A stretch of DNA of 64,000 bases from Diphasiastrum complanatum (GCA_029204225.1 CM055100.1:48272348-48336347); one strand, 5' to 3'; positions 11,265 to 23,104 are shown, counted from the first letter of the stretch. Numbers and translations are program-made. Notes: generated by a model not told the origin, from the sequence alone.

Positions 11265-12071
11265 CTACTTGTTTTGGTTTTCCCTTGCCTTGTTCCGCCA
11301 GGAATTTGCGACATTCACTCTTCCAGTGGCCCTTTTTACCACAATGGAAGCACTTGTCTTTCTTCTTAGTGTTGTTGGAAGATCCCTCATCCTCCTGAGA
11401 CTTGGCAAATTAATGTTTAGTCTTCTTCTTGCCCTTGCCCTTGTCTTGTTTTTGGCGTGTTGCAAGTGCCTGATCATCAGTATTTTGACGTCTAGCTTTC
11501 ACCATTTCTCGTCGTTGCTCTTTCTGCATCAAGGTTCCTGTGAGCTCGTCAAAGGTTGGCAATCTTTCTCTTGATGCTATTCCACTCACAAACATCTGAT
11601 AGGGTTCTACAATGCCGCATAATGCATTATGCACCAGCTCCACATCACGTATGCGTTCTCCAATAGAATGCAGTTCACTCTCATTGTCTTGATTCTAGTC
11701 ATGTACGTCTGAATGTGCTCTCCTTGCTCCATGCGGGCACTATTCAACTTTGACTTCAGAAACATGATTCTTGATGGATTTGACATCTCGAACTACCCCT
11801 TTAGCACATCCCATGCCTGTCTGGGTGTAATAGCATCACAAATGTCGGTAATTATGTGATCCTTCACTGACAAGTTAATGAAGGTCAAAGCTTTCCTCAT
11901 CTTTTTGTCGAACACTTTGATGTCTGCTTCATTTTCCGGCCTTCTCTCATCACCTGTGATGACTTCCCACACATCTTTCTCCACCAGTATGTTTTTCATT
12001 TTGAATTTCCACACTGCATAGTTGGAAATCCCGTCCAATTTGCTACTTTCATTCAAAATGGACTCTCCCAT
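11265..12071 (-). pseudogene. Copia gag with CCHC zinc knuckle
   Basis: Starting at 12071, the first 92 codons match plant Copia gag (UBN2/DUF4219 type): SSKLDGISNYAVWKFKMKNI, followed by AWDVLKG and a stop near 11792. The same gag then continues (FEMSNPSRIMFLKSKL, then a shifted segment with VHNALCGIVEPYQMF) to a lysine-rich tail. After a stop near 11411 it reaches the nucleocapsid knuckle CFHCGKKGHWKSEC (C-x2-C-x4-H-x4-C) at about 11305-11346. Gag packages the RNA. The original start is taken at 12071 because the N-terminal motif begins right there. Confidence 0.9.
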
Positions 12072-13382
12072 GTTTGCTATCGCAAAACTGCTTAAAACTT
12101 CTGCCTTAGGCTAAGAACAGTATGTCGAGGCCAACAGTGATGTTAGAAGTTGAAAATAATGACCTGCACTTTTTTTCTTACCAGGCTACTCGCCGCTTTT
12201 CCACCAATTTGAAAGCCAAATCGGCGTCGCCTTCCGAAATGCACTCAGTCGTCAATTCCCAACAATGTGTCCAGTGGAATGGTGAAACTACTTCTGGCGT
12301 ACTCCAAGCACTTTCTCTGTTGCAACCGCTCTGTTTTGCTGTACCGTACTTGCAGGTACAGTTCGGGTGCCCTTCGTTTGGAGGTTATAGCCTTTCGTTT
12401 GGGTCAAAACGGGCAAAGGACCCAAAAATAGGGACTTTTCTAGCTTTTGAGGTGTTTCTTCACTTTGAAGAAACTTCACTCTTCACTTGTGAAGGGACCC
12501 AACTCAACTTTCAGTATGAAAATTTTTAATGAAGTTGAAGGCCAGAATGCACTTCAATTCTTCAGGACCCTGTTTAAAGCTCATCCAATGGCTGAACCAA
12601 ATCTCGTGGTTCAAATTTCTCTCCCATCACAGATTCTGGACCGTTGATTCACTTGACACCTCATCTTACAGGTTCAAAGTACATTTGGGCATCGAACCAA
12701 ACTCCTGCATACGCTAAGAAATTCAATACACTAAGTTCTTCATCGCGTTGGACGCACGAACTGCCCGCGACTTCCCTGCCTGTGGCCGCGCCTCCCTTCC
12801 GTCAAAAAGATCGGATCAAGCTCTCCTATGGATCGTTTTGAGCACGATCTGAGGCCTGGAGCAGGGTTGCCCTACTAAATCCATGACTATAGAATGTTCA
12901 GTCAGGAAATTCCGTGGAGAAACGGTGATTTTAGCTCAACTTGACAAAGTGGCTTTTTCACCTTTTTTACCGCAAATCTGCTAGGTTAACTGTCTGGAGA
13001 CAATTCTCTGACATAAACCTCAGAATCTCTCCATGGCTGATTGGCAGTGTGATTAGCTTCCTTCCTGTCCTTACGACATCCAAAACGGTGCACAAACAGC
13101 GAAGAAATCACCAGTTATGTATAAAAATCGTAACCCCAAGTCCGATTTCAATTTTCAACTGGCTTTGAAATTGTCAATCTTTCACCAAATTTTTCTTTGT
13201 TTGATGCTATGCACAGGCTAATAATCCCTTTGCTGAGCTTAGCAAGCCTCTATAAATTAGAAACCATGCACCAGTGCTTCTCTTTCCGTCTTCAACCCGC
13301 CGTAAAACCCCGAACTCTTAGAAGACAGTCCTTCTGAAGCTCTCTTTAACGACGACACTGTACTGTGTACACTCCCTGTACG
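12072..13382 (-). other. Long Copia leader between primer site and gag
   Basis: About 1.3 kb separates the primer-binding site from the gag start, much longer than usual for Copia. Plus-strand open frames at 12122-12529, 12447-12647 and 12941-13168 have no recognisable domain and I treat them as chance. The leader may include captured or inserted sequence, but I see no repeat boundaries that prove it. Confidence 0.5.
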
Positions 13383-13395
13383 GCTCTGATACCAA
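13383..13395 (-). other. Primer-binding site of the Copia element
   Basis: Reads TTGGTATCAGAGC on the minus strand, the tRNA-iMet complement, just inside the LTR remnant and upstream of gag. Confidence 0.85.
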
Positions 13396-13645
13396 CTTAG
13401 AATTTGCTTTGCACAGGAACACAGATCATGCTACACAGTGACACAGACAGAAAATCACTCTCCTCAGCAAGCTCACATAGCAATTGTATTTCTCAAAATG
13501 AAATTACACTATACATATAGTTGTTCACTCAGGCAACCCATGCATGACCCAGGTTGCCGTTGGCGGGACGCGTGTCCCGTGGACTTGCCTCGTGGCGAGG
13601 CCAACTGATCCTTATCCACTGATAGGACCCCCTTACAGTCACACA
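13396..13645 (-). mobile_element. 5' LTR remnant of the Copia element
   Basis: On the minus strand it holds a TATA-like ACTATATGTATAGTG near 13510 and runs into the primer site. The end next to the primer site reads CTAAG rather than CA. The outer end is uncertain because it abuts an unrelated LTR near 13648. GC-rich GGGACACGCGTCCCG near 13566 is a perfect short palindrome. Confidence 0.55.
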
Positions 13646-13647
13646 GT

Positions 13648-14350
13648 GATTCTAACTTTTATTCTAACTGTTAATCTGCCTCCATTCATAATGCTGCATT
13701 TTTTACTCATGTTGTTGCACAGTCTATATATTTGAACTGATTGTCGCTACAGTCTGCATAAAAACAAGTAAATTTTCACAGGCGAAAAAGGCAAAAAGTT
13801 GACACTGTGTTTTTACACGTGATTTATGACAGGTGAAAAAGACGACACTGCCCTACAAATGCCAAAGGTGCCCTTATAGAAAAGCGAAGGTATCCTATAA
13901 ATCAATTTTTAAGGTATTTGTCAGAGTGTCACGTTTTTCGTATTTTCATCAATATTAATTTTAGCGAAGGCCAATATAGCGGCCTCCTCACACTCATCCC
14001 ATGCACTGTGCAAAGATTTGACAACGATAGCAGCCACCCACGATCTCCCACAGACAACACAACTACGTTCGTACCTTTTTCATCTGCACACTTGTGTTGA
14101 ATACAATCTGCGTATTCAAATAATAGCAAGAATTGCATCAAAATAGAATAGAAGATAGAATGAAACATCACTTGTAATCAGAGATAGACATCATAGATGC
14201 CTTTGCGCAGTGATTCTTTCTTCCAGATGTATTGTCAGTAATAGGTTCATCACCTTTAAAGATTGTGTGATTAGCTTTGTGAAGCACACATTTACATCCG
14301 CTATTGTTTTGTGCTCGCCTGCATTATTGACCTGTATATTTCATTATACT
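13648..14350 (+). mobile_element. LTR of the same family as 63341-64000, 5' end eroded
   Basis: From GTTAATCTGCCTCC at about 13670 the sequence follows the LTR at 63375-64000 closely. Shared motifs in order include the CTACAAATGCCAAAGG block, TTTTAAGG(T/C)ATTTGTCAGAGTGT, GATTTGACAACGA and ATGTATTGTCAGTAA. No primer-binding site follows and no polypurine tract precedes, so it is a solo or truncated LTR. The neighbouring Copia element abuts its left end. Confidence 0.8.
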
Positions 14351-14458
14351 TAATCTCATTACAGCTCTGTTTGTTCTACGTTCAGATTTGTGCCAATATT
14401 GCAATGCTTTTTTACATCCCGTCTGGCTTTCTAATTACTTAATCTGCCTACTCTTCGT

Positions 14459-14550
14459 GAATTATTATTAGTCTAGTTGTTCGCGACTAATTCACGACTA
14501 ATTATTAGTCTAGCTCTTCACGACTAATAATTTGTCTAGTTGTTCGCGAC
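14459..14550. repeat. Short tandem repeat, TAGTCTAGTTGTTCGCGAC type
   Basis: Three diverged units containing GTCTAG(T/C)T(G/C)TTC(G/A)CGAC and ACGACTAAT follow one another. It is a small AT-rich minisatellite without coding content. Confidence 0.7.
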
Positions 14551-15805
14551 AGTTTAAGAGAAGTATGTAAAGAGTTCAAAGTAGGATGTACTTTGAATGA
14601 TGTCATTGTGAATGATAGTGAGGAAGAATCATTATCATATGAGTCATTACCTAAATCATTGAGTAGAAGTTCTTGTTTGAAAAAAGAGAGTACTTCAATT
14701 ATCCTTATGTTGAAGGTACTTATGATTTTTTTCATGGCTTCTAATGTTTTTGAGGTTTCTACTTCTTATGATGCAATCATTAAGAGAGATTCTTATGAAG
14801 GAAAGAGCAATGGATTGTTAGATTTCTTATGCTCAGCCTTAAGCAAATCCCTCAAGTAATGGGCATCTTGAAAAACCGAAGGCCGACAACATATTTTTAG
14901 GCCTTCACATTTTTTCCCTTTGAGATTTTCTATGTCTTAGAAATCATTTAAAGGCAGTTTCGCCTTTTTCGCTCCTTAGCAAAAAATGCGACACACTGGC
15001 CAAGTGGCCTGAATACCTTAGAAATCATTTTTTAGGTGGCCTTTTTCGTTTTTTCCGCATTTTTGGCTGACCGACTTCGCCAACTTATGAGTAACCCTAA
15101 AAATGACTTGACAAACAAATATCCCAAAGGTGGTTGGCGGTTACCAACTTTGTACATATGCAAAGACTAGCATAAATAGCATTAAAGGCTTGTAACAAAA
15201 GCATTTCAATCATCAAAACTCAAGACAAATGTGGAAAATTACAAGGAAAACTAGAATTTGCCAATGTCTCATCAACTTCTCAATGATTTGGTTGATCCCT
15301 TTATAGATCAAGTACATCCACGAGTTGTGTACTGTTCAGGAAGCCTTCACACGTGTGAAGAGTGCCTAGTCATCTAGATCCAGGAGCCATATGTGCTCAT
15401 TTCCCAAAGTTGACAATTCTCTTTGGCTAGAAACAAAAAAGCTAGTCTTCCACAATTATAGGAATATTTTCTATAAAATAGGATCCAATAGAATATTTCT
15501 ATCTTATCATCTACAAGTTGATCCGCACGTGTGAATGGCATCTTGACATGTGGGAGCATTTACTCATTCACATGGAAGTGCAATCTATATACAAAAGTTT
15601 GACCAAAATGACCAATTTTTAGATTCTACTCAAAGGTCAATTTCACGCTTGTGTAGATCTAACTAAAATCAATCTAGCTTTATAAAAGTAAATTATGTAT
15701 ATCTTTTCACACGTGGGAATAGACTCCACACATGTGAGATCCTATCATAATCTCATGTCTCAAGATTAACCAAGTATATCAAGTTTGAAGTGACATTTTT
15801 AACAC
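14551..15805. other. Intergenic, unassigned
   Basis: A plus-strand frame at 14593-14859 (88 codons, Ser-rich with one hydrophobic stretch) has no family resemblance that I recognise and I do not call it a gene. AGAAATCATTT with a nearby GCCTTTTTCG is duplicated near 14940 and 15025. The part from about 15200 carries ACACGTGTGAAG-type motifs like the insertion at 2264-2900 and may be a related solo LTR. Confidence 0.4.
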
Positions 15806-16615
15806 AGATTTCTTCTTGTTTTCTTACAGTCTTCTGTAGATTATTACTAATCTAATTTGAATAAGAAACAATGAGTAAGAATGAATCTAATCCTACTAAA
15901 ATCACCAAGCAACAGAACAACATCTAATTACAACAAATGTGAATCCTACAAAGGGCTTATCATAAATATCACTCAACATTTGTAATAAGAACTCCTATGG
16001 GAGCCAAGCACAAAGTAGCATCAAATCTGAATGGAATGATGGATCATCCACTAAGCCCTGCACATCTACCTGATCTTAATCATATAACCAATCTTGGAAG
16101 AAGGAAGAAACAAGAACAACAAATTCATACACAAGTACCCAAACAAAATGCATGAAGATGGAGCGTAGAAGGAAATGCATGTAGAAGGATTCTCAATTCT
16201 CAAAGCAACAACATTTCAGTACATGTCATATGCTATGGATCTCATGGAGGAGGCTCCTATTTGTGCTTACAAGGGGTGAACCACATTTATAACTTTTTGG
16301 ATTCCACCTCTTGACTTACAAGTGAACCCATTTCTATAATCTTTTGGGTTCCACCTCTTACACATTATTAGGAGGCCTCTTTCTTGAAAATACATCTCAA
16401 ATTTGAGAGGGCCCAAATTACTAGCTCTCACATGGTTTTCCATCTTTTGGGAATTACCATGGGGCTCACAGTATATGCACTTAGCGTATCTCTAGTAATT
16501 CTCGTGCTCTCATACTTGGCTCTCAACGTCATCTCCATTGGAAACACTTTTTGGGTGAAGAGCTATTGCATTGAGCTATTACATCGACACCTTAGGGGCG
16601 TGGTATCAGGTAACA
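15806..16615 (-). mobile_element. 3' LTR of a degenerate minus-strand LTR element
   Basis: This block is repeated in the same orientation at 20361-20975, with high similarity over TTTTGGGTTCCACCTCTT, GGAGGCCTCTTTCTTGAAAA and GGGAATTACCATGGGGCTCA. On the minus strand it begins TGTTACCTGATACCACGCCC immediately after a polypurine tract. A TATA-like AGTTATAAATGTGG lies near 16290. Relative to the other copy it has about 70 extra bases near 15850-15930 and other small indels. Confidence 0.75.
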
Positions 16616-16630
16616 TTATCCTCCCCCTAC
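16616..16630 (-). other. Polypurine tract
   Basis: GTAGGGGGAGGATAA on the minus strand, directly before the TGTTAC start of the LTR. This fixes the direction of the element. Confidence 0.7.
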
Positions 16631-16789
16631 AGTGTTGAAGGACCCACTGCAATGCCACAGCTTTGATGCTTGGTTCTTGGAAAGGCATGGATCATCGTTT
16701 ACCTACGAAAACCAAGAACTTATTTATTGCCTTTGTTGCGCTTCTCAACAAAAACTTCAACATTTGGAGTGGCTTGTCAAGATAGCCCC

Positions 16790-17666
16790 ACGTAATTGAG
16801 GGCCTCTTGTTTTTCTTTCTTGGCTTTCTTTTTGTCACGAGACTCCTCGTAGCCTATCTTATTTCCGATGGCTTCAAATGTGATGAATCTCTTTTTTATG
16901 CCCAACAGAATAGATCCCAGATAAGGCCTAATCTCAGGTATAAACTTGTTCATATACTAGCTCTCAATCATCTGAACATATTGATCGAAGAAAAATGTTA
17001 CTCGGTAGAAGAGTCTTGCCATCATCATATGTTTGCTTTTAGCTTGTTGTGGCTGGTTGATATTCAGCCAAATTGGTGGCATCCCTTTGTCCCGGTAGCA
17101 ATCCAAATGTCACAAAAAAGACAATGGATATGCCATAGGATGCACTTTCTTGTACAACTATGTCAGTACTACCCTTATAGGTGTGTCCAAACTTTAAAAA
17201 TGTTGTTCGATACTCATAAAATGGAGTATCAGGTCCAATTTCGGGAGTTATCGGCCAATTGACTTGTCTCTCTGTTGTCTTCTTTCTTTGCATCTTCCAT
17301 AGATGGTTTGACTTCTGGTTTTTTGGCAGATTCTAATTTTTTGGGAGGTGATCTTGCCAAATATTCGTCAATTGCCTTAACACTCATTGTATTCTCCTTT
17401 CTGCTTCTGGGTGTTTCCTTAGTTCTTTTCCCAGTCGAAGTCCCAGCATCATCGACACTCTTGTCTTGACAAGAAGATGAGAAAATTTGATTGGTAGGTT
17501 GCACAAACCTTGGGTTATCAGTCTCTAAGGAGGTTATGAAATTGGTGGTAGAAATAGATTTGGATGGATGGGCTGATGATGGTAAGAAAACATGTTGAGG
17601 GGTTTGGTGGGAGGGTGAAGGAACTGACAATACTATAGTTGTAGTCTTAGACCCTTGCAGTGTCAA
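16790..17666 (-). pseudogene. Unrecognised coding relic inside the LTR pair
   Basis: The minus strand keeps long open stretches. A Ser/Thr/Pro-rich then Lys-rich segment (17666-17229) leads, with a frame change, into a more globular part (17293-17039: WPITPEIGPDTPFYEY and FGLLPGQRDATNLAEY). A further frame change leads to MARLFYRVTFFFDQYVQMIE, a stop, then FIPEIRPYLGSILLGIKKRF and a Lys/Glu-rich tail. It reads as one protein disrupted by two frameshifts and a stop. I recognise no gag, RT, integrase or zinc knuckle. It sits where an LTR element's gag-like or extra ORF would be, so a non-autonomous element encoding its own structural protein is possible. Confidence 0.5.
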
Positions 17667-20340
17667 GCTTTAACCATGACTTACTTGGTGAGGAGCTCAC
17701 TTTGTCCTGCCCACTATCATTTAGCTTCCCTCTCCTTGATCAGCTACACATATTTTTCATTCTAATAGCAGGTACTTGAGGGGGTTGAACTTGGATCTCT
17801 TTTGGCTCTTTCTCTTTATTTTTTATTTTTTGTTTCTTTATTATCTCTTTCTGCTGCTTCACCTGCTTTCTTAAATCTTCTTTCTGGTTGACCAACCAAT
17901 GTAGGTAGTACTTGGTCTCTGCTAGGGTCTGAAAAGACTAGGAAATTTGCAAATGAATAGTGAGATGGTGAAAAACAGAAAGATGGAAGGTAGGGTGGTG
18001 ATGGTGACATCAGTGTATGGTGTGGGTGATACAATAGACATGGAAGTAGACATAGATGTTGTGGCAAGCAGATTGGAATGTGGATGGTGTGGACGTAGGA
18101 GTGGTTGAAGGAGAAGATTGATTGCCCAATACTTGTACTCCCCCCCTGAAGGATCTCGGTCTCTCCGGTGCTTGAGACCTGAGGTTTGTGATTGGGGTTC
18201 TCCTCCTGATTGACTCCCTTTGGATTGCCCAGCTATCTTCTGAGCCTTTGTCTTCTGCCTCATCTTCATGTGAAGGGTCGATTGCAAGTGTGTCTTCTGC
18301 GTGTTTGAGGGGGTGATGTTATCACTTGTATTGTCCCTGTTGGTGATTGGGACCTGGATCTAGTAGCAAGAGGTAATTTCGCTCGTGATGACTATGTCTG
18401 CTGAGTATCCATCAGTTGCAGCTATTGTGAGGAGGTGGTAGGTGATGTCCTTTTGGTCATGGCTCGTTTTGTCCGCAAGCTTCCTTCCTCTTCATGAACA
18501 TTGTCCTCACTACTCACATTTGATTATATAGGCACATGCAGCTGCTAGCTCTAGATCTTTGATAGCATCCAAGTTGTACTTTTCATTGAATTAATGACTC
18601 ATTTGACTATTTTGTCGGTTGATGGCTTCGGTTGAGTCTTTGGGTAATTGCTTCGGCTAGAATCCCCTGGTTGAAATATTTGGTTGGAGCTCGATCGAGA
18701 GATTCGGCTAAAGTCGATGTGATTGTACTTCTCGGTTGGGGCACTCAGGTAGAACATTGGGTTGAGCGCTCAGTGAGAACATTTGGTCGAAGGACGTTGG
18801 ACCAAATTTTCACAATTTCATTGTAGTTGACTCCAAGGGCAATGTCCCAACTATATACACGAATCAACTTTGAAATGACATGGATCTCTCAAAAACCGGG
18901 GATATGCATAGATATCCTAAACTCTCTACAAGGTGATCTGGAGATGAATAGAGGATTTACCAATTTTTCTTTGTATGCAGGTGGAAAATTACAAAGAGGT
19001 GGTTTAAGCCCATGAAAGAGACTAAGACATAGAGGCTTGGAAAAATTCACGGCCATCTAGAAGGGCATGATAATGGTGATCTGAGTTTCTAAGAGATAAA
19101 AAAGAAACCTATATTCCTTGTGGTGGTTGCATAGGTAACTGGACAGATGGCGGAGTGGAAATCCTCTCTTCAACTCTAACAAATTCATCTTAAAATTCAT
19201 TGTATTGCGTTTGAGCTTCTACAAGGTGAGGGTATGATTGTGAAATAGAATCCACACTTGTCGGATGTAAGTTTTATTACAATTTAGAATCTTGTCAAAT
19301 TTGCTTTTGGGTACAACCTCATATGTACTATGAATGGATATGTCGCAGACTATTTGGTCTTTGACTAAATCATAAACCAAAATCTAATAAGCAATAGGAG
19401 ATTATGTATTGATTGTTTGTCAGATATGATTTAGATGTCAAATCAATCATGAAAATCTAATTATTTAGGAGGAACTCATATAGCTCATTCTGAAGCTCGT
19501 CGGATGCAAACTGTCAACAGATGCAAGTAGAATGCAAAGTTGTTAGATGTGGGTGGAATGCACTGTTGGTGCAAACGAAGATGGAGTGCGTTAGATGCAA
19601 ATGAAGACTGTTTATCAGATGCAAACTAGAGATAGTTTGCCGAATACAAACAAATATGGAGGGCCTTGGATGCAAATGAAGATGGTTTGTCAGATGCAAA
19701 TGGAGATAGGTTGTTGGATGCAAATGGAGATAGGTTTTTGGATGCAATGTAGATGGACGTTTTAGGCCATCGGGGTTGTCACATTTGTTGATAGTCAGTT
19801 TGTTGTAGGGACTGGAATGACTCTTTCATTCAAGGCTCAAGCCATAACGATTTTAGATCTGACAAGAAGATGACATATCGCAAATTTCAAGAAACTCTAG
19901 ATAGTAGTGTGTCGGCTGTTTTCTTGGAATGTTTGTGTGAGATTGAACAGATCTGGAATTATCATTAGGTTCATTCTAATGCAATTTCAATCTTACAAAA
20001 AATGTAAAATTTGTGCTTGTGGGAAAGAGGAATGTAGTAAATCAAGCAAGCAATCGAAAGTGAAGAAGAACGGAAAGATGGTGTGATATATACGAGGTCT
20101 TGGAATGGATTCAAGAAGATTGCTAGTGGCAATGACGCCAATGTTGGCAAGTTTTGTTGGCCAGTGTTTCTATCAGCCTGCAGGTGATAGAAAGTCTTCT
20201 TGGTTTCCTATCTAACCTGTAGTCTAAAGGTGATGTGCCCCACTTGTCAATTCGACACATCTTCAGCTTGATCTCGATCCTTGATTGGCAATCGAAGCTC
20301 AACTTGAATCTTGATCTATCGCGACTCGTACATCTATGGT
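17667..20340 (-). other. Rest of the internal region between the two LTR-like repeats
   Basis: Low-complexity minus-strand frames occur at 17816-18067 and 17922-18287 (Lys/Gln- and Pro/Ser-rich), but no domain I can name. A possible N-terminal extension of the relic at 16790-17666 lies near 17820-17880, where the minus strand reads a Lys/Glu-rich helix (KQVKQQKEIIKKQKIKNK). From 18300 to 19500 nothing was recognised. Confidence 0.4.
19500..19760. repeat. Minisatellite, GATGCAAATGGAGAT type
   Basis: Roughly ten imperfect units of 24-30 bp, each containing GATGCAAATG(G/A)AGAT or a close variant and often GTTTGTCA. The minus-strand frame reading His-Leu repeats is only a product of this array. 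Two similar units recur near 23285-23335. Confidence 0.8.
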
Positions 20341-20360
20341 TCTACAATTTTGATTCAGAT

Positions 20361-20975
20361 TTCTTCTTATTTTCTTATAGTCTATAGATTAACAAATGTA
20401 AATCCTACAGAGTGCTCATAACAAATATCACTCAACATTTGTAATAAGAACTCCTCAGTGAGCCAAGCACAAAGTAGCATCAAATCTGAATGGAAGAAAC
20501 AACAACAATAGATTCATATACAAGTACCCAAACAAAATGCATGAAAATGGAGCATAGAAGGATCTTCAATTATCAAAGCAACAACATTTCAGTACATGTC
20601 ATATGCTATGGATCTCGTGGAGGAGGCTCCTATTTGTGCTTACAAGGGGTGAACCACATTCTATAACTTTTTGGGTTCCACCTCTTGACTTACAAGTGAA
20701 CCCCATTCTATAATCTTTTGGGTTCCACCTCTTACACGTTATTAGGAGGCCTCTTTCTTGAAAATACATCTCAAGTTTGAGAGGGCCCAAATTACTAGCT
20801 CCCACATGGTTTTCCATCTTTTGGGAATTACCATGGGGCTCATAGTATATGCACTTAGCGTATCTCTAGTAATTCTCGTGCTCTTAGACTCGGCTCTCAA
20901 TGTGATCTCCACTGGAAACCCTTTTTGGGTGAAGATCTACTGCATCGACACCTCAGGGGCGTGCCATCAACTAAC
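20361..20975 (-). mobile_element. 5' LTR copy of the degenerate minus-strand element
   Basis: Direct repeat of 15806-16615, starting on the minus strand TGTTAGTTGATGGCACGCCC, where the partner has TGTTACCTGATACCACGCCC. With the partner it brackets 16616-20360. I could not find a clear primer site below 20361 or matching target-site duplications, so the pair may have been altered after insertion. The plus-strand open frame crossing it is an accident. Confidence 0.7.
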
Positions 20976-20983
20976 AGTCAAAT

Positions 20984-21063
20984 GGAAAGCTTCTGCACTT
21001 CCTCAAATAAAGCTACAAGACCTTTTTTTTTCACTCTCTACAAAGCTTAGAACCACTCAAATC
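20984..21063. repeat. Dispersed 75-80 bp segment, second copy at 47283-47360
   Basis: AAGCTTCTGCACTTCCTC followed by AAATAAAGCTACAAGACC, a T run, ACTCTCTA and AGCTTAGAACCACTCAAATC appear in both places with few differences. It lies just outside the LTR here and in a different setting at 47 kb, so it is an independent dispersed repeat or a captured fragment. Confidence 0.8.
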
Positions 21064-21249
21064 TATTGGAAAGAGAAAAGTGAAATGAGTCAGTTCGATA
21101 AGTCGAAGGCTGTAAGCGACCTATTGAGTGCAGCTGAATAAGCCTTCTTTCCTTATGCATGACTATGCCTACCAATATTGAACAAAGCTATAATGACAGA
21201 AGTCATGTTTAATATTTTAGCAACCAACCTTAAAATCGTTAGTACTAAA

Positions 21250-22004
21250 GTGATTTCGTAGCCAAACAATGATGTACTGAATATTGTAGTGTTGATGTAT
21301 TCAACAAAACAAACGAAACAATAAGAGATTTATCAGTTACAAATAACTACAGAGAAGCATACATTCTGATATGATATTGAACACAATAGAAAGATAGGTT
21401 GATTCAGTAATTAGCATGTACAAATCAAATGAGAGCACAAAACATTAGTGGACAAAACCGTGTACTCTAAGTTATCTTTGAGTAACTGAAAACTCTGTCT
21501 AATGCACTTGCGCTGATAAGTAGTAAGCGTTAGTAGCAATACTCTAATAGAACTCTAAAAGAAAAACTGAACTAGAGAGCTAAGCTAGAGTTAGAAAAGT
21601 CTTTAATGATCAACTATTTATACTAAAGCAGTTAACACATATCCAGTAGGATAACTAATCAGGCCACAATCACATTTGGTAAATGGTTGTAATGTGTTGG
21701 CGTCAATCTAGTTAGGACTTCCCAAAAATATACTTGCAAAGCATTTAGGGCAAGTCTTTAACTTCATATCAAGTGGAACAATAACTGTCATTTTTCAACA
21801 TGGTCGACTCCTTCGACTTTCGTCGACGTTGTTGCTAAGTTGGATGATGTTCGATATGTTGGAGCCGCCTGTTGAGCGATTCCCAAGTATTCGCACAGAC
21901 TGTGTAGAAACACGAATAAACTTACAAAACTGGATAACAAAGTTGGATGAAGATTAAAGATGGATTATTCGGATAAATCACTCCAATAGTAGAATAATCC
22001 AAGG
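21250..22004 (-). mobile_element. Probable 3' LTR of the Copia fragment at 22011-22283
   Basis: It follows the polypurine tract (AAGAGGAGCC, minus strand, 22005-22014) and has a TATA-like TATAAATAGT near 21626 on the minus strand. The LTR start is not a clean TGTT and the lower edge is a guess. Confidence 0.45.
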
Positions 22005-22010
22005 CTCCTC

Positions 22011-22283
22011 TTAATCTAAATCCATGAGTGCTTTGACCTTCAAACTTTGTTCTGCACAAAACTTTCTATGTGCATCTAAGCTTAGTGCTTTAGTGAAAAT
22101 ATCTATTGTCATATCTTGCGTTCGACAGTACTGCAAGTTCACCTCTTTGTCGAGAACTTTGACATAGTGATACTTAATTTCAATATGCTTACTCCTAGAA
22201 TAAATTCTAGGGTTGGCTGATAAAGCAAAAGCACTTTGATTATCACAAAATAAATTTGTCGGAGCATATTGTTTCAGACTCAT
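22011..22283 (-). pseudogene. Copia RNase H C-terminus
   Basis: Ninety codons of the final part of a Copia polyprotein: a LFCDNQSAFALSANP block, SKHIEIKYHYVKVLDKEV, YCRTQDMTIDIFTKALS and a normal stop after LMDLD, followed at once by a purine tract. The upstream part (toward 22440) is no longer readable, so this is a 5'-truncated copy. It is the same family type as the tail at 1810-3017 and shows what that tail looked like before its insertion. Confidence 0.9.
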
Positions 22284-23100
22284 AGTGGCATAATTCCTTA
22301 TAATGTAGCAACCACTAGTGAAAATACAATTTACATTGATTTCAATCTTTTTTCTCTAGCATATCCTACCAAACATGGTTGCCCGTTCAGGAATGGCTTG
22401 ACCAAAATTAATTTTTTAAACATATGTATTTTTTTTAACACATGGTATCAGCAAAAAGGAGCCTCCTATTCTTCCAATTTTAACAGAAGCTAAATGGGCA
22501 CATCCTAAGGAGAAATTGGTGAACTTTTGAGGCTTTGCATATGTTCTTATCATTGTGATAGTGTTGGACAAAAAGTGTCCTTCCAAAGTAAATCCATCGC
22601 CATAGCCATATTGAAATCCACATCTGGTCTTACTGCAATGGGCATCGTGGCCAAGTGCTCTGCATTGTGAAGATAGACAAGGAATGGGCTTGTAGGAGGG
22701 AGAGGTTTTAAGATTCGGCATAGGTCCTCTGGTTCCACTAAATGGCTTGCATTTGCCCACACTAGATTGCTACTCATGTCTGCAAGAGCATGAATTGTCT
22801 GTGGTCAGGAAGAAGGCAGGGTGAGGTGCATGGTCGTGAAGGGAACGTGGTCTTGTAAGTAGTACATGGAGGGCTGGGCTTGTGCAGGTGCAGTGTTTGT
22901 CAGGGAAGGATGTTAGGAGTTCCAATCAGGGAGCCGTCCATTCGTGTAGGTCGTGGGTAGAGCATTTTGCTTCTAGGGCCGTGGAGAGAGCGTGTTCAAA
23001 TGTCGTTGGTAGGCAGATCATTCGCAAGCAGGTCGTGTTCTAGATAGAGTGTTTGCTTGCAGGTTGGAACTCAGTTGCGATCAAACTCGTGTGTTGTTGA
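22284..23100. other. Unassigned, mixed sequence
   Basis: ACACATGGTATCAGC near 22440 resembles a tRNA-iMet primer site for nine bases only. Minus-strand frames at 22416-22760 and 22550-22777 overlap in different registers and show no domain. From about 22850 the base composition becomes G/T-rich and grades into the minisatellites that follow. Confidence 0.4.
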
Positions 23101-23104
23101 ATGT

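Larger units (their letters stand above)
8133..13645 (-). mobile_element. Nearly full-length Copia retrotransposon, inactive
   Basis: On the minus strand the order is 5' LTR remnant (about 13645-13396), primer-binding site, a long leader, gag with CCHC knuckle, protease, integrase, reverse transcriptase and RNase H. This is the Copia (Pseudoviridae-type) order, integrase before RT. The 3' end is lost: RNase H breaks off at the HAR motif near 8133 and there is no polypurine tract or 3' LTR. At least five disruptions are visible: a stop near 11792, a stop near 11411, a frameshift near 10570, a stop just upstream of 10191 and a stop at about 8326. The protease also carries a Glu in place of the catalytic Asp. 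Confidence 0.93.

Noticed and set aside
12122-12841. Plus-strand ORFs of 62-135 codons in the Copia leader
   Set aside because: They run antisense to the element leader, overlap one another in different frames, and have no recognisable domain.
16384-16638. Two similar plus-strand ORFs at 16384-16638 and 20758-21141 that look like a duplicated gene
   Set aside because: Both lie wholly or mostly inside the LTR-like direct repeats, on the strand opposite to the element, so their similarity is that of the LTRs.
19514-19747. ORF with repeating His-Leu residues
   Set aside because: It is the translation of a minisatellite in one of its frames.
22435-22450. Primer-binding site near 22440
   Set aside because: Only TGGTATCAG matches; the next bases (CAAAAAG) do not, and no LTR end or gag is adjacent.
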